Shown here: positions 35,328 through 47,990 of the stretch, one piece after another
How the letters are laid out: every line of letters begins with the position of its first letter
Position numbering within the stretch: the first letter of the stretch is position 1
Assembly (NCBI GenBank): GCA_003024785.1
Contig: PUQB01000316.1
Coordinates: forward strand, 192,271 to 256,270
Length of the DNA: 64,000 bases
Direction: 5' to 3'
Source: Selaginella tamariscina
Taxonomy: Eukaryota; Streptophyta; Lycopodiopsida; Selaginellales; Selaginellaceae
Program-made: the position numbers and the translations under genes
Notes under the pieces: generated by a model
The model's database searches: none
What the model saw: only the letters and a program-made list of their open reading frames with translations
Told to the model about the DNA's origin: nothing

Positions 35328-36711
35328 CTCCAAGAAATATGTGAAACTGCTAACGATCACACAAAATTCTATATAAAAAATGTATATATGTATAGCTTCC
35401 GCCCATATATATATATATAATATATAACATAATTAAGAGAAAAGAAAGAACTGACGTGTGTGGGAAGATAAAAAATAAATAAAAAAATAAACAATAAAAT
35501 TAATTGTATATATATATATATATATATATTAAGGTGGTAGAAAATGGGAAGTTAAAACATTAAACTGCGAGAAGAGATATATGCTTTTAAACAGTAATTA
35601 CATATTTTTAATATTATAGTTCTGAACACAAAGACAAACTAATATAAAAAATATAGTTATAGTTTGATATCAAATATAATTATAGTTTTATATCAAATAT
35701 ATTAGTTTAATTTTTTTTCCTGTGACGTCACAGTGTCGTCATTAAGTAAAAGTGGAGCACTGAATGGTAGCATTAATATACCACACACATATATATCAAC
35801 TTATTAGCCATGCAGATCTGATCTAGATAGGAGCACTATACAGATTTATATATTATAGTATAATATATGCATGTGTGTGTGTGTGTGTGTTTGCTAATCT
35901 CTAATTAACGATAATGAGATTAATATACATCAGTGCCAAGGAACATGTGTAGAAATACGATGTATTCCGTAACTGTATAGAATCGAATACAGGAGATTTT
36001 GTGGTGACGTGGGTAAAGGATATAAAGGCACAAAATATAAGGTTGTCCATTTCCAGCCAATATATAATTAAAACAAAATAATTTAAATCATTTAAAAGAA
36101 GACAAAAGTTTATCTATGATATGTATATATATACATATATAGATAGATATACAGGTTATGTATATATATTGACAAGTAAATTGTCCATTCGTATACTACA
36201 AAACAGCCTTGGAAGTAGCTCATCGATCTACCTGTATTGACTATCTACACCGATAGAATGTCACACACTGCACACGCACGCACGCACGCATCATGTGTGC
36301 GTATGGGTTTTAAATACATAAGACATAACAAAACATGTTTAAATCTGAACTCTTCATTAAAAATAGATTAACAATATTATTTATTATAAGATATTCAATT
36401 ATATAATTATATTGAAAACAAACGAGTGTGCATAGCTAAAATAATATTTTATTAATTCTATTAAGGGTTATACTACCAATCTCTCTCTCTCTCTCACACA
36501 CACACACGCACGCCCGCATGTAACAGCATGGTGCCATCCTTTATATAATATATAAGAATTACATATATATCATTATATTTTTAGTGTGTGAACATATCAA
36601 TCTCATTGTATGTTTAACACTAGTATTGAGAATAATTATGAACACACACACATGGTCTAAAAACTCATCTTTGTATTCTTTCATGTATATTGTGTTTAAA
36701 AAACAAACCAC
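35328..36711. other. AT-rich spacer with microsatellites
   Basis: It has (TA)n tracts at 35409-35420 and 35508-35530, (GT)n at 35874-35891, an ACGC/CGCA repeat at 36275-36290, and (CT)n-(CA)n at 36481-36507. No coding sequence is supported. It lies between the 5' end of the TIGR01589 gene and the 3' end of MGAT2, both on the minus strand. Confidence 0.5.
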
Positions 36712-39700
36712 TCATATCCATACCTGGTTTGCAGTACGGTACATGGAGGCAAAGTCCGTACAGAGCCGGTGATCCCTGGGGTCGCCCCAACCGCCCCAAC
36801 CGGTAAACGTGCTGGGATATCCATTGTACGAACGCTGTAGTACGCTCCACGTCGGTCTTATGTTCATAACCTGGTCAACTGGGTCAACCTCTGGCAGCTC
36901 CCGGGTGTAGTCCGTACACCCGGGTTGACCGTCCTTTTGACCTTGGTGTAACCCGCACTTTCCAAAATGTATGGCACTCGCACGAGGACCTGCATGCATG
37001 TGTATCTATACGTATGTGTATGCATACATACATACGTAGAGATACATAGATATATGTATCTAACAGAGAGAATCTAAATGTGAGTTGTCTATATATGCAT
37101 CAACACATACTCGTCCGTCACTCTCATACAAAGATACATCAGTAAGTACATATGCATGCAGATACACATACATAACGTACACAAACGTATATATGCATCT
37201 TGCTACATGGGTCAATAACTACATACATATATACATACCTGCAGATACACAGTCTCTCTATGTATCTTTCTTGTAACTATACATCCATATGTATCTACTA
37301 TATATATACACACATATCTCCTGAACTGTATGTTTATTGCAACAACACATATGTTTATGTACATACATATACATATGGACATGTGCATACATACATACAG
37401 ATATACATATATACACGTACACATATGTATATATGTGTATCTGCATATATGTATGCGTATGTATATGTAATGAATGTATGCACATACATACATACGCATA
37501 CGCATGTATGTATGTGTCTACATATGCGAACATACATAATACACTTAACACACCTCGTAAAGTGTATGTTCTCTCGTCCCATGAAGGATATACCGCAGAC
37601 CATAAGGTAATATCCCAATTATAATCATCAAATGTGCAAAACTTGTGTGTACTCTTGTGTAGTTTTTCCCACATAGTCCTGTTGAAAGCATATCCCATGT
37701 TCCCTATTCTCTCAGCTACCAAAAAGTCACCCCTCTCCCCACGATTTTTTATATCTGACGGTGCCAGATTCACCGCCCAACACCCGGGACATTTCTGGAC
37801 CTTGATACTAACCAGCATCTGTTTAAACATAATTAAGTAGTTACACATACATACATGTAGACATAGACCCTGGTATGCATATGTATGTATAAGTTATTTG
37901 TTTATATGTGTACGTATGTAGGTACGTATACGTATCTATACATTCCCAATGTATATGTACGTTACTGCTACTGACCAGTCGCCTGTTCACAGAAATACAT
38001 TAAATTGTAAACATACACATAAAAATACATATGTTTAGTATGCATATGCATGTATTACGTCATCATAGCCATATAGTATACATATCATCAGTGTTGATGT
38101 ATTATGTATTATTATATGGTTATGACCCAGATTGTACGAGTACACTACTGTATCTAAATGTATGTATATATACGTGTAATATATACTAGATACGTGTAAT
38201 ATGACATTTCTTGCTCTCAATACTAACAAGCATATGCTTAGTTCACCCACACACAATATACATATACAATACCTAAAATATTAGTTTATCAACGGAGAGA
38301 TACGAATATGAATAAACTTAGTAAACCAAGTATAACCATAGATATGATAATCAACATATTAACTATGCCATTGGTATATGTGATTTAATTTATTTCATGT
38401 AGGCAATAGTTGTGTGTATGTGTGTGTGTGTTACAATATAATTGTGAAAACGATGAGACACACACACACACGTGTGTGTGTGTGTGTGTGTGTGTTTGGG
38501 AGGGATGCTTGACTATGTTGCAGTTACATACTTATAAAGCTCATAGTATTACTAACCTTGTGTATAAATATATATACATAGTATGCTCATACATATACAG
38601 CGTATACACACACACAAACGCATGTATACATGATATATGCACACACCAGGTACATACACATACAAGTATATTTACCTGTAAGTTCCTGTATGCATTGGGA
38701 TAAAGGTAGTGATCTTCTTCAATAAACACAATATGCCTATTATATCCACGTGTCTCCATTAGACCATCCCAGATAGTGTTCATCATCCACCACCAATGGT
38801 GTTTCAGAGACACTATTTTCGGACTGCGGTGGTTTCCGTACTGGTCGGCTTGTCCCCGACAACCGGTGGTCAACGGGTTTTCTTTGCCTTTGCAATCGTT
38901 TGGTGATGTCCCCGGAAAGGAGTCAGGGTATAAATGTGGTGAATATGCAGAAAATAGCTGCTTCACTTGGCAAAACCTACAAATATACTAATATTTAATC
39001 AATATGTATGTGCATGCATATTATATGCACACGCACATATATGAGTGTGTGCATATATGATGCTTAACTGTGTCTAGAGAGAGAGAGGGAGTCCTTCACG
39101 TATGTCCTAATGCATATTGACTACTCCAACAATTGAATAGTTAATATGTTATACATACACAGTATGTATACTGAATACTAGTATGTATTTCGATGAGTAT
39201 ATATACTTCATGTATATATGCATACAAACACTTGGTGTATGTGTGCGTGCGTGTGTTACCTTATGGATTCAACAATGGTGTTCATTTCTTCGTAGAACCC
39301 ATCGTGGCTGACAATGAGGAGTGTTTCATTAATTCCTTCTACGTGTGACAGGCCATCGATCACCACTTTGAGGTATTGAGGCCGGTTGTGTACATACAGC
39401 ACTATAATTATATGATCCTTTGCTAATGAAGGAAATAAGTCCTGTTTAATGTAATAAAACTCCCTGGTTATTCAAATAATACAATAAAACACACCCACAT
39501 CCACACGCGCACGTCATGTGTATTATTTTCCAGTATATCTAACACGCGACATATGTTTGTGTATATTTATATGATACGTACGTACACACACACACACACA
39601 CATGTGACATACCTCTCTTATTAATTATTTGGAGTTACGAGATATAAAGTTCAATATCATAAGCTACAGTTAAATATTCCAAAGCTGACATGAAAGAAAG

Positions 39701-40196
39701 CTTATATCTAACAAACTATTTGACATAGATATACACACGGCATATATATGGTATTATATGTATATATACACGTCCGACAAGCTTATACATAGATATACAC
39801 ACGCATATATATGGTATTATATGTATATATACACGTCCGACAAGATGATACATAGATACACACACGGACACGAAACATAGATATGTTATATACAACATGA
39901 GTACATATACATGTTATATACCTGATTACGAGGGGAAGTGCGTTTCGTTTACGTAGAGAAGTTGACAGTTCCGTATAAGATGGAAGTGGTACGGTCGCGT
40001 ATTCTACTGGTTGTACGGCGTTGCCAACAGGACGACTAACTGAAGGGAGATGGGAAACGACCTCACTGGAGCTGGTTAGTTTACCATTCCAGTTGATGTT
40101 AGCAAGGAATATTCCAACAATTGTTATAGTGATGAGAAAGGCAAGAAGAAGCTTTTGTTGTGAACATCCTGGCCGTGGTCTGTTTAGTATAGCCAT
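36712..40196 (-). CDS. MGAT2: Alpha-1,6-mannosyl-glycoprotein 2-beta-GlcNAc-transferase (GnT-II)
   Basis: Golgi type II membrane enzyme that adds the second GlcNAc to N-glycans. Five exons on the minus strand (40196-39922, 39463-39260, 38976-38676, 37818-37554, 36989-36712) join in phase into about 440 aa, the usual family length. Residues 15-35 form the signal anchor (LLLAFLITITIVGIFLANIN). The catalytic domain shows LYVHNRPQYL, LLIVSHDGFYEEM, FCQVKQLFSAYSPH, KHHWWWMMNTIWDGL, the metal-binding acidic block FIEEDHYLYPNAYRN, NLAPSDIK, DDYNWDITLW, IHFGKCGLHQG and the C-terminal GWGGWGDPRDHRLC. No frame break was needed. The introns are 457, 283, 857 and 564 bp, larger than in other genes here, and full of CA/TA repeats. 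Identification is secure. Confidence 0.95.
39724..39844. repeat. 58-bp direct duplication in MGAT2 intron 1
   Basis: Two nearly identical units, 39724-39781 and 39788-39844, both start CATAGATATACACACG and end ACACGTCCGACAAG, separated by six bases. They lie within the first intron. Confidence 0.9.
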
Positions 40197-40420
40197 GATT
40201 ATCTTCTTAACCTGGAGAAAAATAGTATTGGTTAAGTTAATACGATTAATAATTTCTTAAGCTAATATACTTGATTAATACATATACACTTAATACTACA
40301 ACACGATCCATAATACTTATATGTCATTTCCCTGTATCCTAGTAGATATATGCACATATCAAACACAAACACAAACACACACAACACACACATATGTGTG
40401 TGTGAGTGTATGTGTGTATG

Positions 40421-40549
<129 letters not shown>

Positions 40550-41070
40550 ACGTATATATAGGAGATATTTATTAACGTATGCATTTTACACTATTTGATT
40601 GTTCATCTTAACAGAATCTACTATATACTTAAACATAATTAATTCCGGGTAAACTAAATCGATCAATTATTACAGTAGTGTATTATACGTGTATGACTCT
40701 GTGTGTGTGTGAGTGTACCGGAAACGCGTGTAGCCCGTTAATTCCATGCTAAGCCTGTAAGGAACAATTAAAATTTGATTTAGCAATGAAACACGCACGC
40801 ACGCACGCACGCACGCACCTGGATCGAGAATTAGGGCAGGATTTATAAATAAATACGAGTAAATAAATAATTAAATGAATAAAAATTGTAGAAAATGGGA
40901 TGAATCGATTAGGGCAATCGCTGTGCACCTGGCCGTCATTTACACAGAGTCAAGACTTGCATTCTATTCCAGTATATTCCGTGGATACCCTCCGGACATT
41001 CTAAGTATATTCTTCATTCGAATATTCTCATATGTACATGTCGTTGTACAATTTATATTTAATTTAATAA

Positions 41071-41089
41071 TTTAGGGTTTAGGGTTTAG
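41071..41089 (+). promoter_or_regulatory. Telomere-like TTTAGGG repeat in the PPR promoter
   Basis: Nearly three copies of TTTAGGG lie 108 bp before the PPR start codon. Telo-box motifs of this type are common in promoters of plant genes for RNA processing and translation, where they raise expression in dividing cells. The role here is inferred from position only. Confidence 0.5.
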
Positions 41090-41196
41090 AAATGGTGGGG
41101 GAAAGCAGCGAGCGATTTCGGTACATTAGTGTACATTATTATGTAATTTGTTAGATGGGTTGTATACAGATGGTTTATAGTAATTAAGTTGTAGAA

Positions 41197-41561
41197 ATGA
41201 ATAGATACTTCCCAAGAGTGTTACTAGCCAGACAGAGGAGATTAACACTGATCTCAAGAGCACCTCCCAAACAACTCTCGGAGAGCTCAGATACAGAGGA
41301 TTCAGAAACAGAGAAGATTAGTGATATTAATCGGAGTTTAGCAGTAATTAGTGAGGATAATACAAGCCTTGTTTCCCCAGGTGAAGGTCAGAAGAGTTTG
41401 TCATTGGTAACTCGGAATGTCCTCCTTATTGCGAATGATAGAGAGCAGAAGTGGTCCACCAGACGTGAGTGTTTAGAAGAATGGCGTGGTTTAACAACAG
41501 AGGAAGATGTTATACAAGTCCTGGTATGTATACTTTCGTGTGTGTATGGAATGTGAGTGTG

Positions 41562-41607
<46 letters not shown>

Positions 41608-41998
41608 CACAACACACAAGACACAGAGAGAGAGCGTGTTAAAGGAACTGATGGATAATGGTTCTTTAAGACCAAGGCATTTTAATTAATCAAGAAGAGG
41701 TTTAACCATGTAGGTGTGTGTAAAATGTTCCATTTGTATATATCATTAATTATAAAACTAAAATATACATTGATATTCATAAACTTTAATATGCTGAAAT
41801 TTGTGATTAGATTACAACTGAGATACTTATATACACATACATACATGTATACAAATGCACATCTACGCGTAGATACATCGTGCATGCACACGCACCAGTG
41901 AAAAATGCTAAGTTCTACAAACGTTCATTGCATTTATTCATTTATGTATATACAAACCAAAAATGCAATTATGTCTGTCTATACGTGTGCAGTATATG

Positions 41999-42076
<78 letters not shown>

Positions 42077-45000
42077 GAATATACATTTATATGTTGCAGA
42101 AAAACATGACGGATGTGAGAGTAGCATCAAAGTTTTTCAAATGGGCAGCAAGGCAGGACAATTACCAACATACGGTCTTTACCTACAATGCTTATTTGTC
42201 CGTACTCGTCAAGTCGGGTATGCACGGAAAATTACGGAAGGCATACGAGGCAATGCTCGCAGATGACGTATTTCCCAATGTGTATACATACGGTATAGTA
42301 CTCCAGGGATTATGCGAGGCCGGCAAAACAGACGGTATGCATGCGTGTGCGTGTGTGTGTGGTGTGAGAGAGAGAGAGAGAGAGAGATGTTATACATATA
42401 CATTCTAAAATCTATATAAACTTTTGTCCATTTACTGCTGTATATGAGTCTAATTTTTTTTTCCTTCTATATTAGGATATACCAGGACTAAACCTTTTGG
42501 ATTTGTGTTTTGCAAACGTTTTATATATATTTAATTAATCCTCTTGGCTAATATACTATATTCTATTATTTTTTTATGTATTTTATTTTATTTTATTTTA
42601 TTTATTTATTTGCATTTATACACTGGTCTTAGTAGTCATATTGTATTATATGGACTATCAGTATATGCCGTATATACCAGCATATAGAGTTACAAAACAC
42701 ACGCACGCACACATCGCGCATATACAGGCACGCTCTTATGTATGGTGTATAATTTTCGCAGAGGCTTGTGAGCTCATTTCGGATATGGAGTCAAAAATGT
42801 TAACCCCGACGAGTTTTATCTTAAACATGCTAGTTAGCTTCCTATGTAGACAGGGAAAGATTGAAAAAGCATACAAATACTTCACGACATACTCCGAGGA
42901 ATTTTCGGCAGACAGAATATGCTACAATATGTTAATACATGGGCTCTCTAAGGAGGATCAACTTGACCGTGCTTTAGCAGTTTTTCAACAAATGGAGCGT
43001 GAAAATGTATGTGTGTGTGTGTGGGTAGATTATGCTATACAATAGGTACAGTTAAAAGTATATAATATGCATGTAAGTATATCTATACAAAAAATAATTC
43101 ATATGGATTAAGTAATATGTATATAATGTCTAAATTGTATAATATACAACATAACTATGTACTTATATGTGTACGTTGTAGGTAAAACCTACGTTGGTTA
43201 CATATAATGCATTATTGTATGGATATTGTAAAGCAAACAGGTTTGACGAAGCCATGGATTTGCTTAAGGAAGTTAGCGAAGGGATTAAGGGAGAAGACAT
43301 TGTACCCGATAGTTATACATATAATATTGTCATTGGTGGACTTTGCAAGGCAAAAAAGCTAAATACTGCACGGTACGTGTGTGTGTAGTCATTATAATTT
43401 TTCTATACATAGCACTTTTATAAATATTAAAAGATATATTGTCCAACTTCCATGTTAATACGTTGTTCACAGCTATCTGTACATATGCATTCCCTACATG
43501 TATATATATACTAGATGTGTGCAAATTTATAAATGTATCCAACCTCTCTATCCTATACGCACGTCTGTGTTTGAGAGAGAGAGTGTAGGCTTATATAAAT
43601 TTGCATATATATTAAAAATTATTATGCACATATAGCATAGTATCTAGACAGAATATGTGTGGATACATGCAGATTGAGGGACACGCACACACACACAACA
43701 CAGACACATATATACGTGTTTCGTTTCAGGTATGTACTAAGGAGGATGATAAAGAGTGGTATAATACCGAATGCTATCACGTATAATACACTGCTTGACG
43801 GTCTTTGTTTAGCAAGGAAAGTCGACGAGGCGAACGAGATATTCCGCCACATGGTATATACTGCTAATTAAAGCAAGATATTTAATTACGACACAAATTG
43901 TTAAAATAAGCCATAGAAATTTTTAATTACATTTTTAGAATTTATTTATATATAATTTAATTATGTACAAGAATTTATACAGGACATGCTGGCTATTATA
44001 AAATTATACATATAAACGTTGTGAGATTATTTTATTTATTTAATTTTCTTCTTAGTGTGCAAAACATTGTGATCCAACAGTTATCACATACACGATCATG
44101 ATAACTGGGAATGCGAAAGTCGGGCAGCTTGATAAAGCTCGAGAGTTTTTCTCAGATATGATGCGGAGGGGAATTGAGCCCAATGTTTATACATATACGT
44201 CACTTATTGGTACGTACGTGTGTGTGTGTGTGTGTGTGTGTGAATTATAGTTCTATTATCAGTTCTGTAACTACTATAAGTCCTGGAATGTATACATGCA
44301 TAATGTAGTTTATAGCTAAGCGTAAAATTATGCTTATATATTACTTTTGTGTATTATATGGTGTGTGTGTGTTTTCAGTACAGCCATCAATTCTATAACT
44401 GTCTTGGAATACATAATGCACATAGTACTAAGCGTTCTATTTATTGTACTATGCATGTGTATTGCTATTAGCAATTCTCCACATGGTTTTGGACATTACC
44501 TACATATGTCAAGGTTAAGTACGATACTTACGGGCGCGCGCACACACACACACACTTAAATGCATCATATTGGACACTTCAAATACACTGATATATATAT
44601 ATATAACGTGCTCTCTGTGTCTGTCTGTCTGTCTGTCTCTCTTTCTACACACACACACACACCGTTTATATAGAAAAGAACTCTCACCTTAGGAGTGAAC
44701 ATATTCAAGTGCATATTAATTCATACATCCATGTATGACATTATATCTTTTCGCAAGACCGTGTATATGGTTTATGATGTTAAATATTAGTTGTTATTCA
44801 ATTAATATGAAATATTGTTATATATGCTCTTATTGTTTTAATAGTATGACATTAATATGTATTAATTGATATAGGTGGATTATGTGACGTGGGAAAATTG
44901 GACGAGGCTATGGAGATGTTAAATCGTATGAGTTCGAGCGGTAAAGAGCCAAACAACGTAACATACACAAGGGTCATAAGTGGATTATGCAAAGCGGGTA

Positions 45001-45714
45001 AAACAGAGAAAGCCTGTGAGCTGTTTAAGGAATCAATGGGGAGGTTTACCAAAATCAAGCCGGATTTATTTGCGTTTAACACCATAATCTACGGGCTTTG
45101 TAGGAACAGCAAGTTTCTAGAGGCTTACGAGTATTTTGAACAGGTATAATATAATATATCATATTACAACTATATAGTATGTTAGAGAGAGCATTTGAGA
45201 TTTTTGAACAGATGATGGGGATGGGGATTGTTGGGGATTTACCATTGTATAGGAGTTTAGCGGATGGTTTAGAGCTTATTGAGGAGAGTATAAAGGTGGA
45301 AAATGTTTGTGAGGAGGCTAATCGTCATGGGATTGTCCTTAAGCAGCTTAAATACGAGGAAACAGGTGTGTGTGCGTGCGTACACACTTTTTAATGTTAG
45401 TTACACACGAATGTAGTATGTACGTGTTATAAACATACTCTCTCTCTCTCTCTCTCTGGACACGCGCACGCACGCACGCACACACACACACACTGAAGAC
45501 ACGCACACACATATTCACATCAGTACTATACAGGTAGGAAGAAGAAGAAAATGACACTTAATGAGAAAGGACGACTCGTCACCCAAGAGTGGAAAAAAGC
45601 AAAGGAGTAAGTACATTTTCAAAGATTTTATTAACAATATGTGAATAATAATTATTATTTGAAGATTAGTAATACTTTATTTATTTTAGGTACCTTATGA
45701 GAACGGACGAGTAA
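41197..45714 (+). CDS. P-class pentatricopeptide repeat protein, intron-rich
   Basis: RNA-binding PPR protein, probably for mitochondria or chloroplasts. Ten exons join in phase: 41197-41523, 42100-42334, 42762-43006, 43182-43372, 43730-43853, 44056-44209, 44875-45143, 45188-45365, 45534-45606, 45690-45714. The N-terminus (MNRYFPRVLLARQRRLTLISR) is Arg-rich and lacks acids, as in organelle transit peptides. From about residue 125 tandem 35-residue motifs follow, e.g. FTYNAYLSVLVKSG, YTYGIVLQGLCEAGK, VTYNALLYGYCKANR, YTYNIVIGGLCKAKK, ITYNTLLDGLCLARK, VITYTIMITGNAKVG, YTYTSLIGGLCDVGK, VTYTRVISGLCKAGK, FAFNTIIYGLCRNSK. No E, DYW or SMR domain is seen; the end is a basic tail with RKKKKMTLNEKGRL. 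Several introns fall inside repeats. The closest orthologue is unknown. Confidence 0.93.
41557..41611. repeat. Perfect (GT)n(TA)n(CA)n palindrome in PPR intron 1
   Basis: GT repeats, then CTATATA..., then TATAGAC and CA repeats form a self-complementary stretch of about 55 bp. It can fold into a hairpin in the RNA or extrude as a cruciform in the DNA. It lies within the first PPR intron, about 35 bp after the donor. Confidence 0.85.
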
Positions 45715-45891
45715 GATGGTAGAGTATTCAAACTGTTATAGTTAACATAAGCCGTTATACGATGGTATATTCTGTGAATTTTGTTTTATGAGTATGGTGT
45801 ATCACACACACTCACGCGCACACATACATACACATATTCAGACATACAAATATGTATTTATATTTCTAATTTTTATTTCAGTTAAATAGAT

Positions 45892-47162
45892 TTATTCTGT
45901 TTTAGTGACCCACCATTCAGCAGGCGTTTGACAGATAGGCTCCAGACAGTCAAACATGTCCCCGCCAAGTACGCTGTCGGGACTGCACGAATCAGGCTTA
46001 CTCTCCCAAAGTTGGCCGGTCAAAGCCGGAAAAGTCAACCATTGTTGACCGGTCAATGGTAGACCGGTCAACATGTGGCTCTCTTGTGTGAAGTAGTCAA
46101 CCTCTGTGACACTCTCCATGAAGTTGAACAAGGAAGGTTCATGGGATATTCCGTCTTCAGTTTTTATGCATCTCCTTGTATTCCTTGTGTATCTATCGTC
46201 ACATCTGCACATGTGTGTGTGTGCGTGTGTGTGTATGTCTCACACGCACGCACGCACGCACACACACCGGTCAGATGGACAATAATTCAATTCTGGGAAG
46301 ACTGTAATCTGCTGAAGCTTTGACATCTCGGGCTCTGAGTTAAGTGTATTGTAGTCAGTAGGAAACATTGAACCTGGAACCTGCAAAATAAATAATAAAT
46401 AAATAATTTATATTTAAACATTAAAAATAAACTATATTTATTAAATTTCTTTTATTTTACTTATATAAACCTGGAACGATGGAAATTCGGCTTCATCATT
46501 GTACACAGGGCTGGAAGGAGTATCAGGACCGTTGGATGCTCCCAGCTTTGGACGTTGCATGGCTCGGATTAAACGCTTCTGCCTTGTGCTCCAGAAGTTT
46601 TTCACGTCGTTATCCGTCCGTCCAGGCAAATATGAAGCAATTTTCGCCCATTTGTTACCTTAATACAACACATGTAACACATACGCACGCATACACACAC
46701 AATACACACACACATATATGCATGTGTGTATGCATCAAAACATTATCATACCCAGCTTTGCCTGCATCTTTACAACAACTCTTTCTTCCTCGGGTGAGAA
46801 TTTGCAGCCACTGTATACGCATATATATAATTTATTTAATAAATATATATACACATTATATATACGTATTTTTAAATACCTTTAAGATCAGGCTTGAGTT
46901 TATTAACCCAACGAAGCCTACATGACTTCCCAGTGCGTGGTAAGAGACCTTTGGAACGTATTGAACTCCAATCTCTAGGACCGTATTGCCGTACGTACTC
47001 CAACAGCACCTCGTCTTCCAGGCATCCAGGGTCCCTTACGTAGTAACTGTGTATGTATACACATGTTATATATGTACATACATACGACTGCACGCACAGG
47101 CGTACACACCTCCCATTTTGCTGCTGTTGTTTAACCATGTCGTGTACTTTCTTCTTAGACAT
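45892..47162 (-). CDS. DUO1: DUO1-like R2R3 MYB transcription factor
   Basis: Six exons on the minus strand (47162-47110, 47046-46880, 46810-46752, 46658-46471, 46380-46268, 46204-45892). R2 shows [32 protein letters not shown]3 shows [11 protein letters not shown]..., [22 protein letters not shown] and KRL. This exact set, in particular [20 protein letters not shown] and GCKFS between the repeats, is that of DUO1, which in plants drives sperm-cell differentiation. The C-terminal [11 protein letters not shown] resembles the acidic C-terminal activation motif of DUO1 (ADMFDQVDPIP). Two oddities: the R2 start reads [11 protein letters not shown] in the continuous frame, whereas the expected KGPW is in the adjacent frame, and the exon 2-3 junction is one base short. 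The first Met could also be at 47177. Confidence 0.85.
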
Positions 47163-47177
47163 ATCCAGAAATGCCAA

Positions 47178-47694
47178 GATTTACCATCTACGGCTCCATA
47201 TGTACGAATTTTCCGGTCCAAATCTCTGACCGTGGATGAACGGACCAAGTACAAGGTATGTTGTCAGCATATTCCTGTACGGTCTCTGCTCTAGGGCAAG
47301 CGTACGGACTAGGGGAATGTAAACACACACATATTATTACTTGTTATAACCATGTTTTAAAAAAGTCTTTCAGTCTCTTAATAACTTGATGTAATCTACC
47401 TTATAAAAATGTTAAAAAAAAACATGTAAAAACATATATGCAGACATGTGTACTTATTAATACACACACTTTTTATTGCTTACGTATATTACATTTGCTA
47501 TATTTCATACACTTGTATATATAACAATGTATAATGTATATATACATAAGCAAGTTATATTCACAATAATAAAGTATTTAAAGCCCTAGATTTCCCTTCT
47601 GCCACTATACACCATTCTATCTTTATTTTTAGCAGATATGCTACATTCTTGATTTTGTAATCTATTGTTTATAAAAAAAAAAATTAAGTATATC

Positions 47695-47747
<53 letters not shown>

Positions 47748-47990
47748 GTCTTGTTTATTACATTATAAAAATAAAGATGGTATAATGTATTGTTATTAAT
47801 TAAAGAAATGTATAAACAACTTACGTTTCCGTGGAGATCCTCCACAAAACACGGTTAGTTCACACAGTTATCATTAATGATAATTCATGTGCATGCACTG
47901 GGGCTCCGACCCGGCCTTGAGACTTGGGCTGCAGCCTCAGGCCGGCCCCGGCCTGATGTCCGGGTAGGGATGACAATAAGTTAGTGTAAC
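47178..47990. other. AT-rich spacer upstream of DUO1-like gene
   Basis: 47178-47290 may be the 5' leader of the DUO1-like gene. Then AT-rich DNA follows with a long (TA)n tract at about 47694-47746. At 47900-47970 there is a GC-rich block (CCCGGCC, GGCCGGCCCCGG) ending at TAGGGATGACAAT, which looks like a hAT-type element end. A related GC-rich block with GGGCCGGCCC lies at 51010-51060. Confidence 0.4.

Noticed and set aside
37212..37618. Tyr/His/Ile-rich ORFs on both strands
   Set aside because: They are translations of TACATA/CATATG repeats within MGAT2 intron 4, without codon bias or homology.
37258..37848. A 196-aa minus-strand ORF as an independent gene
   Set aside because: Only its first 90 residues are real (MGAT2 exon 4); the rest is translated CA/TA repeat from the intron.
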